This document shows positions 24,241 through 37,800 of a stretch of 64,000 nt of DNA, one piece after another. The DNA lies in contig OZ023269.1 of NCBI GenBank assembly GCA_964006375.1, forward strand, positions 124,910,223 through 124,974,222, written 5' to 3'. The notes under the pieces were generated by a model. The model saw nothing but the letters and a program-made list of their open reading frames with translations, was not told where the DNA came from and ran no database searches. The first letter of the stretch is position 1. Each line of letters starts with the position of its first letter. The DNA comes from Tillus elongatus (Eukaryota > Arthropoda > Insecta > Coleoptera > Cleridae). The position numbers and the translations under genes were made by a program.

Positions 24241-25420
24241 ATTACAGTTGATCAATAATGATGATTTCAAGTTTTTGTTTCATGGTTAAAACGTGTCTTT
24301 TCCGCTTCAGCGACGTGCTGTATGTATACCGAATTTAATAGAAAATGTGAACAGTGAAGATACAAACGCGCTTTGCAATCGAAAATCAACCGACAAGCTA
24401 AGTAATTTCGGTAGCCTTCATAAATAGAAAAGAAAGTGCATCCAGAATGTTTAACAGCTGTGCCTTTCTCAAGAAAAGTTTATTTTGCTCCTTTCTGCGC
24501 TGCCGACCATACAATTACGAATGGGATTAAGTGTATAAAGATAGAGGCAATTAAAAGATATGACCTTAAGATAAACATTTCTGGATATAAATCATTCTCA
24601 GCGTTCCTATTCTAGTGACAATGACGTTCGGAGATAAATAGTAAATCATCACAACAAAATAAGCAATCTGTGACAGTTAATTCTGCTTATACATATACTA
24701 CACTACCTACAGGTTCTAAGGAATTTTGCAGTTTTATTTTCCTCATAATTTTTGCAACATAGTCATTATAATAGGCAGACCCGTACTTAGATTGTCGTTG
24801 GTTTTTATTAGGGATATTTATTATATTTGTGCGAGAGGAAATGGAAAAACTTGAAATTTCGATCTAATCATGATTTGAAATTTTGATGAGTTTCTCAGAA
24901 CGGACAATCTGCACACGAATAATCGAGAGTATACTGTACTATGTTTTTCTTGTCCCAATTTTTCTGCAAGAACCACTCTGGCATTTAGACTAACTGCATT
25001 GTCTCCTTTACTGACTTTAAATTTATGTAGTCGGTGAAAGTCCTACTTTATAAAAATTCGGTACCATAAAATGCACTTGTTATGTCAGGACTTTTGTTTA
25101 TTCTTTGTATGAATCATATGGATTAGCAACTGTTTTATGTTCGCGTTCGAATAGCTGTCACTTGTGCACTAATTTGCAGTAAATAAACACATAAAAAAGA
25201 GATTTGCACGTGATCTTAAACCGTTCAATATTTATAGATTGCCACGTGAGCTCGGTTTGCTGAATAGAGTTCTTAATAGTAGGTGGCATTACAATGAATA
25301 CAACTACAGGTAGGTAGTCACTGCACCTGTGATTATATACGAAGGTGCACAGACATTTTTGCTGCTTTCTCGAATTTAAATAGCTTTTGCCTCTTCCCTA
25401 CTTGTTTTTATCATTTTTTT
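24241..25420. other. Spacer without recognised genes
   Basis: AT-rich. I see no coding relic or family repeat that I can support. Confidence 0.4.
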
Positions 25421-25532
25421 TTAGTGAACTTTAAAAAAAATTCGCTAATGAGGAGATCCCGACTTTTGAATTTTGAAAAAATTTCTTCAAATGAGCGCGA
25501 ACTAGCCCCTCAAGATACCAGGGTCAGTTTCA

Positions 25533-25535
<3 letters not shown>

Positions 25536-25616
<81 letters not shown>
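25536..25616. repeat. (TA)n array of HTA unit
   Basis: About 81 bp between P and Q of the reference unit. Confidence 0.98.
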
Positions 25617-25629
<13 letters not shown>

Positions 25630-26138
25630 ACACAGAAATGGATCGATTTTGATAATATTTGGTAAATACCTTCCTTTTGCAAGTGGCTTGGATAAGTTCG
25701 TTAGCCAGAAAAATCGGCTTAAGTTTTCCAGCGAAATCTTGTGTTCCCTTTCGAAAAAAAATATATCTCCGTAAATAACAAACTACGGGCAACCAAATTT
25801 GATAGGCTGGTTTCTGACATAAATAGAATCCTATGTGCCAAAATTCAGATCTCTCTGTTAAAGCACAAAAAAGTTAGATGTAAATTAATTTTTAGTTAAC
25901 TAAATCTAAGAAGGTTAAAACGTCAAAATTGATAATTATGGTGGAAGTACGAATGTGTGTGAAAAATATGACACAAAATGACTAACAAACTCCTAGATCT
26001 GTGTCTAAGTTGTTATTGCCCTTCATTCTGTTAAAATATGCGCAAAAAATCCATTGTAAATAAAAATTATTTGGTGTAAACAGTAAATTTAGACAATTAA
26101 CATACTACCGGATATACCTGCTAGTATGTCCTGTCAAA

Positions 26139-26209
26139 CGTAGCCGAGTGGGCTAAGCCCTGTACATCCGATAATCGAGTCCTATATGACGAGTTCTAAT
26201 CCCAGTTAG
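26139..26209 (+). repeat. tRNA-like block of R1 tail
   Basis: CGTAGCCGAGTGGGCTAAG is a good A box of Ser/Leu type and GACGAGTTCTAATCCCAG a B box. The spacing allows a variable arm, but stem pairing is weak. Confidence 0.7.
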
Positions 26210-26460
26210 TGATTTCACTTTTTATCAGTTTTTTTAGTCTCATGTCACTCTACTGTTATCTGATTAGATTGTTGTTATTCCGATGATATTTTTAGCGAGT
26301 TTTTGTATAAAAATAATTTAATAAAGAGGAGATGAAAACTTTTAAGATTTAATTCAATTTGAATAGCATATCTGGTTTTTTGTTCTTGCCCTAATTTACT
26401 GAAACCGTTCCATATTTAATACAGTCACAGACTTTTCCCGTGGCCCCACAAGTGCTTGGT

Positions 26461-26571
26461 TTAGTGAATTCTCTTAAAAAAATCACAAACGAGGAGATTC
26501 CGACTTTTGAATTTGTAAAAAAAATTCAAATGAGCGCGAACTAGGCCTCTAGAATCCATATCCAGGGTCAG

Positions 26572-26572
<1 letters not shown>
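26461..26572 (+). repeat. HTA H and P modules
   Basis: H (TTAGTGAATTCTCTTAAAAA) at 26461 and P up to the next TA array. The far side of that array is not Q but a minus-strand D/S unit. Confidence 0.85.

Positions 26573-26661
<89 letters not shown>
26573..26661. repeat. (TA)n array at a junction of opposed HTA units
   Basis: About 89 bp. Plus-strand P is on the left and a minus-strand D body on the right. Confidence 0.98.
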
Positions 26662-26664
<3 letters not shown>

Positions 26665-27460
26665 CTTGTACCATATCTTATAAAAATTCCTTATTGTTTG
26701 AAAATGTACAAAAATTTTCCAAAAATAAACAAAATGTTTCCAAGAAAACTCGTTTCCAAGCCGACGAACCTTAGATTAATAGCAAACTGCGTTATTGAAT
26801 TTTGAAGCATTTAATTAAAATTCGCTACCAAAAGGCACTTACTGCGTCTCGATTTCTTTTACAAACATGCAACATAATTCGATGAAAAATGCAAAATGCA
26901 ATAACGAATGTTCAAAAAGAATTGTAGGTATCACCAACGACTTATGGGCCAGCCGGTGATTGCCAAAATAATTTTATAAGATGCAGCTCAAGACACCCTA
27001 TAGGTAATGTATACAATTTTTTCTCGTATCTTGCATAATAACAATTATATTAAGCTTTGCCGTGGAAATGCGTCACCCTGTATATATGTAAACAGGAAGT
27101 AAACCTGGATATGGATTCTAGGGGGGCTAATTTGCGCTCAATTAAAGAAATCTTTTTAGAATTCAAAAGCGGCGGTCTCGTCATTATAGAATTTTTTCAA
27201 AATTAGCTAAAAATTATAGACCGCTAAACCATAAACTTAACTAAAACTACTGCCAAAGCATCAGACAAAGGGTCTATTTGAAATGAATTTTCTGGAAATA
27301 TTTTATTAAAATGAAGGGCAATGATGGTTGAAGCTGAAACTTAAGGGTTTGCAGAACACTCTTTACACAATCCGTATTTCTTTCAGGTTCTTTGCCTAAA
27401 TGTTGCCAATTTTGACGTTTCAAATCGCGACTTGTTACGTTTTGAGGAAAACGCCTCATA
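26662..27460 (-). repeat. HTA S-type unit with part of D
   Basis: D body, D inner end (GCTACCAAAAGGCACTTACT), spacer, P-like box (about 27105-27185) and S core (to about 27455). It then switches within TTTTGAGGAAAAC to R1-type sequence. Confidence 0.8.
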
Positions 27461-27867
27461 TTTTAACGAAATCAAGAAAAATGACGACTGAGACACATAT
27501 CTAGGAGCTTGTTAGTCAGTTCTTGTAGTATTATTCACTCACATTCTGATCAATCAATTTTGACGTTTTAACTTTCTTGAATGAGATTTATTTAATTAAA
27601 AATTAATTTACCTCTAACTTTTTTGTCTTTTAAGACGAGATCTGAATTTTAGTGCATAAGATACTCTTTATGAGAAAAACTAGCGTAAATTTGGTTGCCC
27701 TCGCTTTGTTAATTCCGGAGATATAATTTTTTTCAAAAGAAAACACAAAATTTTCCGGAAAAACCTGGGCCGATTTTCCTGACTAACGTACCAAGCCACT
27801 TGCAAAAAGAAGGTATTTTACCAAATTTGATCAAAATCGGCCCATTATTTTTTAAGTTGTCGGTGTG

Positions 27868-27871
<4 letters not shown>
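27461..27871 (-). repeat. HTA R1/Q segment joined to an S core
   Basis: R1 portion (GACACATATCTAGGAGCTTG, ATTAATTTACCTCTAACTTT) and Q. The S-to-R1 switch at about 27455 makes this a chimera of two tail types. Confidence 0.75.

Positions 27872-27962
<91 letters not shown>
27872..27962. repeat. (TA)n array, first duplicate
   Basis: About 91 bp in the left copy of the tandem duplication. Confidence 0.98.
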
Positions 27963-27965
<3 letters not shown>

Positions 27966-28097
27966 GTATACGTAAACACAAAATTTTCCGGAAAAACCTG
28001 GGCCGATTTTCCTGACTAACGTACCAAGCTACTTGCAAAAAGAAGGTATTTTACCAAATTTGATCAAAATCGGCCCATTATTTTTTAAGTTGTCGGT

Positions 28098-28100
<3 letters not shown>

Positions 28101-28163
<63 letters not shown>
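28101..28163. repeat. (TA)n array, second duplicate
   Basis: About 63 bp, shorter than its partner although the flanks are nearly identical. Confidence 0.98.
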
Positions 28164-28166
<3 letters not shown>

Positions 28167-28296
28167 GTATGAAAATTGGAACTGACCCTGGATATGGGTT
28201 CTAGGGGGGCTAGTTCGTGCTCATTTGAAGAAATTTTTTCAAAGTTCAAAAGTCGGGATTTCCTCATTAGTGAATTTTTTAAAGAAAATTCATTAA
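28164..28296 (-). repeat. HTA P module and H hairpin
   Basis: Minus-strand P and the H hairpin at about 28267-28296. Confidence 0.85.
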
Positions 28297-29264
28297 AAGA
28301 GGGTTGTCATTTAAAAAATATCGATGACGTCATATATGAAAAGCAACAGTTGGAGAAACGTAAATTTTATGCAAAAATGTTGCTTTTTGAAAACTTGAGT
28401 TGACGTGTTCGAGCACTTCGTCAAAACACAAATCGCTGAAATTTTTAATTAATTTATTCCATAATTCTGCCGCTTACTGTATAAATAGATAATATTTTAC
28501 TCAAAAACACTAAAAATTGCTTAATAAAATATTAAAAAAACTTATACCTTTAATTTAAATAGCTTAGCCATAAACCACTTTATTCCATTACTTGACCACC
28601 CTACACATATGGTTCTACTATAGAAGCTATAACCTGCACCAAATTTCTTATTAACTCCCTGACTTATTCATATTTAAATTTTTTAATGAAACTTCGTTTA
28701 CATATCGCATTGCTGAGCCACGAGTTTGTATGTTTTTAAAATAAATTGACGCCAAGAATAGGCGAGAATCTTTTTTGGCGAATTTTTGTATCTGTTAAGA
28801 ATAGTTATTTTCGTTTTCGAGATCGAATTATCTATAGTTAAGATTGAATCTTTAATTTGGAATAGACAATAGTACCATTAAAATTTTAAATGAGCGATCG
28901 GGCAGGGCTATTTATAATCAAAGAAATTCACCCTACTTTCTGGATATCTACGTAAGATATCGAGTTGAATAATTGCTGAAACTGAACGTTATAACGGTTG
29001 ATGGAAGTCAATATATCGATTAAGCATTATCGTCTGGATGTCTGTTGATAAAGTAGCGTCGTTATCCCGCATCTGAAATCAAATATTACGTCAGTGGCGT
29101 AGACCAATTTCGTTTTCTGGGCATAGACACAAAATCAACTCGGAAAATATTATTTCAGACTGTTAAACAAACTTGGATAGATTTGTTGGTCAGCACAAAC
29201 GAACAAGTTTTCATCCAGAAAATTATACTATTCTTCAAACAAAACTTTTGTAAACAAATTATTT
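28297..29264. other. Spacer
   Basis: No gene or family repeat recognised. Confidence 0.4.
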
Positions 29265-29395
29265 TTGAGTGAATTTTCTTAAAAAATTCACTAATGTGGA
29301 GACCCCAACCTTTGAATTTTGAAAAAATTTCTTGAGATGAGCGCAAACTAGGACCCCTAAAACCCACATCCGGGGTCAGTTTCAATTTTTATATG

Positions 29396-29399
<4 letters not shown>

Positions 29400-29490
<91 letters not shown>
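29400..29490. repeat. (TA)n array of HTA unit
   Basis: About 91 bp between P and Q. Confidence 0.98.
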
Positions 29491-29494
<4 letters not shown>

Positions 29495-29976
29495 CACACC
29501 GATAACTCAAAAAATGATAGACACATGTTAATCAAATTTGCTGAGTACCTTCCTTTTCTAAATGGCTTAAACTAGTTCGTTATCCAGCAAAATCGGACAA
29601 GGTTTTCCGGTAAGATTTTGGGCCATTTTTCGAAAGATATTCATATCTCCGAAAACGGGTTGTCTGGTTTCTGTCATAAAGAGTATCATTGGTACCAAAA
29701 TTCAGATCTCTAGGTTAACAGGCAAAGAAATTACAATCACATGGTTAAAAGTTGAAACATCAAAATTGATAATTCTGGTAGTCTTACATTAGTACGCATT
29801 AGCGCTTTGCGAGTTAAAAATACAGCTGGAAATAACTAACAAGCTCTTAGAGCTGTGCCTCAGCCGTCACTTTCCTTCATTTTGTTAAAATATGAGAAAA
29901 AAAATCAGTTTTAGCTAAAAATTGTATGACGTTAGAAAGTTAATATACTTGTTAGCACATACATCTGTCATGTTGA

Positions 29977-30050
29977 CAATGGCCGAGAGGTGGAGGAAGC
30001 GGTGTGGATTTAATAATGGACTCCTATAACACGCGTTCTAATCTCAGTTA
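29977..30050 (+). repeat. tRNA-like block of R1 tail
   Basis: AATGGCCGAGAGGTGGAGGA as A box and CACGCGTTCTAATCTCAG as B box. It differs from other R1 blocks in the central region. Confidence 0.65.
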
Positions 30051-30077
30051 GTGACCTCACTTTAAAAAAGTCTTTTT

Positions 30078-30510
<433 letters not shown>

Positions 30511-31770
30511 AAAAGTCTGGACGCAGCAAGTGCGTTATGGTAGTGAATTTTCATAAAAATGTTTCTAATAGCAAATATGTTTTTTTAAGAAAACAGGTAC
30601 CAATTTTGGTTACCAGTATAATCTATATATTTGAAACAATGTGCCATGTTTCATCAAAATAACTTTATTGTTTGAAAATGTACAAAAATTTTCCGAAAGT
30701 AAACTTAAATTGTTCCCGAAAAAACAAATTGATTCCAAATTTGAAGCATTTAATAAAAAATTCGCTACCATAACGCACTTGCTGCGTCCCGAATTTCTTT
30801 TCTTACAAAGATGTATTATATTTCGATGGAAAATACAAAAATGCAATAACATAGGGCGTGTTAGATTTAAATAATTCACTAAAAAAAAAGAAAATTTGAA
30901 TCACCAACGACTTATGGGCCAGCCTGTAATTGTGAAAATATTTTTTAAGATGTAGCTTAAGACACCCTACAATTAATGTATACAACTTTTTTTCGTAACT
31001 TGCATAGTAACGGATATATTGCGCTTTAATGATTTTTTACGATAATTCGACAAAAATGATATAACATTAAACGATAAACTCTATAGCCAACACTACTGCT
31101 AAAGCATCAGAGAAAGGGTCTATTTGAAATGAATTTTCTGGGAATATTTTAGTAAAATGAAGGACAATGACGATTGAAACTAAGAGCTCAGGCTTTGTAA
31201 AACATTATTCTTGAGACATTTTTCTTCCATAGATAATATTAATTTCAGGTTCATTGCCTAAATATTAACAATTTTGACGTTTAAAACCGCGACTTTGACG
31301 TTTTGAGGAAAACCCAAATTTATTTTTCTTTAAATGCCTGTAACTTTTTTGTCCTTTAACCGACAGCGCTAAATTTTTGTAGGTGGCTTAAATATAACTA
31401 TATAAACCCGCGTAACAAAATTCGTTGCCCTTACTTTGTTAATACCGGAGATATAATTTTTTTCGTTTTTTTTTCGAAAGAAAACACAAAATTTTCCGGG
31501 AAAACCTCGGCGGATTTTCCTGGCTAACGAACTTATCTAAGCCACTCGCGAAAGGAAGGTAGTCACCAAATTTTATCAAAATTGGTTCATTATTTTTTTA
31601 GTTATAGGTATGACACATAAATATATAAACATATATATATATATATATCTGAAACCGACCTCGGATTTGGGTTCTAGGGGTCCTAAATAGCGCTCATTTG
31701 AAGAAATTTTTTCAGAATTCAAAAGTCGAGATCTCCTCATTAGTGATTTTTTTTAAAGAAAATTCACTAA
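30511..31770 (-). repeat. HTA S-type unit fused to D
   Basis: D outer end (AAAAGTCTGGACGCAGCAAG at 30511), D body, D inner end (about 30755-30800), spacer, S core (about 31080-31390), Q, a short TA tract (31631-31648), P, and H (about 31740-31770). The inner P-like box is missing. Its TA tract is the shortest of the typical units. Confidence 0.83.
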
Positions 31771-32242
31771 AAAGCAAACTCTCCACTAAATTTAGGTCTC
31801 TAAGTTGAAAGAAAAAAAGTTATACGGACTTGATAAAGCAGAATTTTAGTGCCACTAAAAGTCAGAGAAGATGCAATACTACCAAAATATAGTATGTATT
31901 AAAATCTATTAAATATTACAGACGACGTTTATCTTTTTATGGTGCAAAAAGTCCAAGAAGTGCCAGAAAAATTACTTTGAAAATTGTTTGGTGTAAAGAG
32001 TAAATTTAAACAATTAACATACTACCGAATTAACCTGCTAGTATGTCATGTTAAACGTAGCCAAGCGGGCTCTTAGCGAGTTTTTGTATAAAAAATAAAT
32101 TAATAAAGAGGACATGAAAACTTTCAAGATTTCATTCAATTTGTGTAGCATATTCGGTTGTTTGTCCTTGCCCTAACTTATTGAAACCGTTCCATATTTA
32201 ATACAGTCGTAGACTTTTCCCGTGGTTTTACAAGTGCTTGTT
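31771..32242 (+). repeat. HTA chimeric tail: R2 start joined to R1 end
   Basis: Starts with R2-type sequence (AGTGCCACTAAAAGTCAGAG, GCCAGAAAAATTACTTTG). It then switches near 31985 to R1 (TTTGGTGTAAAGAGTAAAT). The tRNA-like block is cut after CGTAGCCAAGCGGGCT (32056-32071). Confidence 0.75.
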
Positions 32243-32476
<234 letters not shown>

Positions 32477-32931
32477 TAATTATAATTATTATTATAGTTT
32501 ATTGACACGCAATTTCCGGTGTTTTATTTAAATTTCCTTTCCTTAAATAACATTAAAATCTGATTTTGGCACTTACTCCCCTCCGTATTTCCACTCTTCT
32601 GTTGATCTTACGCTTATAACAACAAAGTGTCAAAGTAGTTATGTTAAAAATGGCAAATTTTATAGATTTGAAGGTAATTTTAGTTAAATCTTGTATAGTC
32701 TGAAAATAAAATACCCCTTAATTCGTTACAATCTACGTTTTTGTATGCAGTTAAGCATTAAGCGTTTAGCGGTGCCCCAAACGACGCCGCCCGCCTAAAC
32801 ACATGTGCTCGAACATGTCAGCGCGTCTATGATAGGGACGCTTCGTACTGGCGAGGGAGGTTAGATAATGTAGGCATTAATAAAAATGCTGGTGTCATAT
32901 TGAATTATTGTAACGGTTACATGAAAAATAA
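32477..32931. other. Spacer
   Basis: No gene or repeat recognised. Confidence 0.4.
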
Positions 32932-33444
32932 ATCGGGACGCAGCCAGTGCGTTATGGTAGTGAATTTTTATTAAATGCTTCAAATTTGAATAATTCAATT
33001 TTCTATTAACTTAAAAAGTTTAATTGTGCTATGTAGTAAGGTATTTTCTAAGGAAATAGGAAATATAACCACGAAATTTAATTAAAATAACTTTGTAAAT
33101 TTCGGAGAAAACATTTTTTTTCGAAAGAAAATTTAAACAACTCAATTTTCTATAAACTTAGAAAGTTGAATTTTGGCATGTAGTAAGGTCCCTCCCAAGG
33201 CAACGTATCCATTAAATTTCATTAAAACAGCCTTGTAATTTTCAGAGAAAAAATTTTTTTCGAAAGTAAACTCAAAATTTTCCCGGACAACCCTGCCCGA
33301 TTTTCCTGGCTAACGAACTCATCCAGCCATTAAAAAAAAGAAAGGCATTTGCCGAGTTTCATCGAAATCGGTTAATTATTTTTTTATCAGATGTTATCTC
33401 AGATGGATCTCTGTTAGTGAATTTTTTAAAATAAAAATTCACTA
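32932..33444 (+). repeat. D end, Q-like segments and H hairpin
   Basis: Opens with GGGACGCAGCCAGTGCG. It continues with two related Q-like stretches (about 32990-33120 and 33135-33390) and closes with the H hairpin at about 33414-33444. It therefore shows D and H as opposite ends of one unit. Confidence 0.72.
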
Positions 33445-33503
33445 AAAATAGCGTAAAGATTTATAATAGTGAGTTTTCATTGAAGTGCATTCTCACACTT
33501 CAT

Positions 33504-33600
33504 AAAAGTCTGAATGCAGTAAGTGCGTTATGGTAGCGAATTTCGTTAAAAATGTTTCAAATCCTATTAATTCAGTTCCCCATTAAACTAGATACTTCTT
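33504..33600 (+). repeat. D end fragment
   Basis: AAAAGTCTGAATGCAGTAAG and GTGCGTTATGGTAGCGAAT, without the matching end. Confidence 0.65.
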
Positions 33601-34289
33601 GAACTATTTTGTTATTAAGTAAAGCATTGATTGTGAAGCCAGCGAAATAGTCTCTACATTTGTATTTGCTATTGTAAAGCCTTAATACATTCAACCCGGT
33701 TTTCTTTGAGAGGGCGAATCGCACTTCCTATTTCAATTTTTTACCAGATTCCTTTCATGGTTAATTTTTACCTTTAAAATTCATATTAATGACCGAACGT
33801 ATTTCAAAAAAAAAATTATCTCTTGAAAATTACTTCTCAATCGCATAATTGGCGGGTTAATCCAATAAGAAACTACGCTGGTATTTTTGAAAGAACTCTA
33901 CAGTCAATGAGAAGAAGACTAGCTAGCATCCTGGCTGGTGGTAGTCATTTGAAACACTTCCTGCAGATTAAGAAGTTCTACATGTAATATTGAATTAATT
34001 GAGTTGTGTTTTTGCCAAAAACCCTCCAGCGTATTCCGCCTTGCACCACACAGGGGTTATGATGTTGTGGAGAGTTATTTCCCACATTCTTGTGGGAACA
34101 ACATGGAGAAGGACAAAATAAGATCAAAATTAATGAGGCTCGAGGAGTGGCTCCGGCTACAGATTCGTACCTCGGGTCTATTCCACAATCGGATATGAGC
34201 CAGGTGGCGGTAGCGTCCGCGGACTCTGGATGTCTCACGTCTCCGCCCACTGCGGAAGCAGCCGAGGGTTGATGGGACTTAAGTTCCTT
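33601..34289. other. Spacer, possibly including retrotransposon 5' leader
   Basis: 33601-33990 shows nothing recognisable. 34000-34289 is GC-richer, like the retrotransposon that follows, and may be its leader or gag end. I recognise no motif. Confidence 0.35.
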
Positions 34290-35566
34290 TAGGTAAGCCT
34301 CCAACACAGTAGGGCAGCCACGGCCAGACTACTAATAGCTCTGAGAAACACGGATGTGGCCCTCATCCAGGAACCATACTCTTATAAACAAGAGATCAAG
34401 GGACTCGGTGGAGCTGCTGGAAAGCTCATTTGAAGCAGATCCAGTGAGAACCCGAGGCCCTACATTTTTGTCAGTGAGGGGATATAGTTTCTGCCCTTGG
34501 TGAATGTTTGTTCCAGGGACCTGGAAACTATCAAAATTTGATGTGGAGGAGCGGATGGGCCGAGGGACATTATTGTCGGATCGGTCTATCTACCAAGGGA
34601 CAGCACGGGATCCTCCTTCACCCAAGAAATTGGAGCATCTGATAGTGGGTAGCAGAGCAGATGGATGGCAGACCATCATCGGCATGGATGCGAACGCCCA
34701 CCATGAGTTGTGGAGAAATAAGGACATAAACTCTAGAGGTAAGTCACTTTTACAATTATCTACGAAATTTAATTTATACACATTGAATAGAGGTAATAAA
34801 CCAACCTTTGTCACAACACGGCATGAGGAAGTTTTAGATCTAACAGTTTCCACCGAGTTTCTGGGTGACTTTTTTAAGAAGTGGGCTGTGTCTGGGAAAG
34901 TGAGTAGCTCAGACCACAGATACATCCGGTTTGAAATTGTCAAAGTCGAAAGACAAACGGTATGGTACCGGGACCCTCGCAGGTCGGACTGGGAAGCCGG
35001 GCAGACCTAGCGGTGGAACTGCGGGGGGTTAAGAGTACCATAGACAATCCAATAGACCTCGAGATCGCGGCAGCCCAGGTTCGAGACGCAATTACCTCGG
35101 CCTATAACGCCAACTGCCCCCTGAAAATGAGGCCGTCTACCAGAAATGTCCCTTGGTGGAACGAGCACCTCTGACAAAGGAGGACGCAAGTTCGTAAGCT
35201 GTTTAACGTGGCCAAAACGTCGGTGGCATGGGATAATATAGACATGCCCTAACGAACTATAATTAAAAAAAAACTGAGTGACGCCAGGAAGGAGTCGTGA
35301 AGGAGGCACTGCGAGGAACTGGAGAACATATCCGAGAGTGCTCGACTTCATAAGAGCATTCAGACCAACATAGGCTCCCTTAAAACATCCGCGGGAGGCT
35401 TTACAAGCTTGGGCGAGGAATTTATGGAAGGTTTACTACAGACGCACTTCCCCGGTCGCAAAATAATAAACCAATCATCTCCGGACTGGGAAAACTCAGA
35501 AATAGAAGCGACATACAGGCGGGCATCTAGAGTAGACTGGACAGTTGCTAAAAAGGTGGTTACTTG
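34290..35566 (+). pseudogene. R1/LOA-like non-LTR retrotransposon 5' half: AP endonuclease and linker
   Basis: NLQHSRAATARLL-type start (34290-34340, shifted frame), then DVALIQEPYSYKQE with the catalytic Glu. The main open frame (34504-35010) contains IIGMDANAHHELWRNKD (Asp/Asn pair) and KVSSSDHRYIRFEIV (SDH motif), so the endonuclease landmarks are visible. After 35010 the frame shifts repeatedly through a linker (NVPWWNEHL, KLFNVAKTSVAWDN) and stops near 35566 before the RT core. A (TA)n array follows about 20 bp later. This may be the 5' half of family B or C, which are present only as 3' halves, but no overlap exists in the window to prove it. Confidence 0.78.
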
Positions 35567-35581
35567 AAGCATAATCATATG

Positions 35582-35586
<5 letters not shown>

Positions 35587-35660
<74 letters not shown>
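35587..35660. repeat. (TA)n array
   Basis: About 74 bp between the truncated endonuclease copy and a PLE-like fragment. Confidence 0.98.

Positions 35661-36814
<1,154 letters not shown>

Positions 36815-36870
<56 letters not shown>
36815..36870. repeat. (TA)n array
   Basis: About 56 bp closing the island at 36419-36814. Confidence 0.98.
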
Positions 36871-36874
<4 letters not shown>

Positions 36875-37143
36875 GTTTTAGCATATAATTTTATATGATA
36901 ATCTTAGTGAAGTTGTCAGTTTACGTTTTGATGCAATTTAGCCTGGTAACCCAGTTATTTTATTGTATTATATTAAGTGTAAATATTTTGGAGGAACAAA
37001 AACTATATATGAGGCATATTCACAAATCGGTTTCGTCATTAAAAAAATAAACTCGTAAGAAATGGTTTTTATTGGCAGTTTTAGTTTACTACATATCTAC
37101 TTCATTTTCCCACGTATTTTCTACTCAGTTCTAAGCATTTTTG

Positions 37144-37220
<77 letters not shown>
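37144..37220. repeat. (TA)n array
   Basis: About 77 bp. 36871-37143 to its left shows nothing recognisable. Confidence 0.97.
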
Positions 37221-37680
<460 letters not shown>

Positions 37681-37756
37681 ACTATTTGCAACAAACTTGC
37701 AGGAGGTTTGCTGTAAGTAATCTATTAAACTTACTCTTTCTTTGTAAAGGATTCTG

Positions 37757-37796
37757 CAAGCTTAATGCAATATTACATTGCTTAATCTGTTTTATT
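37757..37796 (+). repeat. 40-bp direct repeat, left copy
   Basis: Identical over 40 bp to 39188-39227 and flanks the family A copy. Begins CAAGCTTAATGCAATATTAC. Confidence 0.95.
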
Positions 37797-37800
37797 AAAA

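Larger units (their letters stand above)
25421..26460 (+). repeat. Complete HTA unit with R1 tail
   Basis: H (25421-25448), P, TA (25536-25616), Q, R1 with tRNA-like block, and R1 end (GTGGCCCCACAAGTGCTTGG). The next H starts at 26461. Inside R1 an inner degenerate hairpin lies at about 26298-26335 (AGCGAGTTTTTGTATAAAA then AAGAGGAGATGAAAAC), echoing H plus GAGGAGAT. This is a good plus-strand reference copy. Confidence 0.88.
27743..28171 (-). repeat. Tandem duplication of Q plus TA array
   Basis: A block of Q plus (TA)n plus AAACGTAT is present twice in direct orientation (27743-27973 and 27974-28171). Over about 130 non-TA bases I see a single difference (AAGCCACTTG versus AAGCTACTTG). The TA arrays are 27872-27962 and 28101-28163. 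Confidence 0.9.
29265..30077 (+). repeat. HTA unit with R1 tail
   Basis: H (about 29265-29294), P, TA (29400-29490), Q and R1 with a tRNA-like block. R1 is shortened after the block and joins the next H at 30078. Confidence 0.83.

Noticed and set aside
26139..26209. Functional Ser/Leu tRNA
   Set aside because: The promoter boxes are good but the stems are degenerate, and the block recurs with the same repeat flanks.
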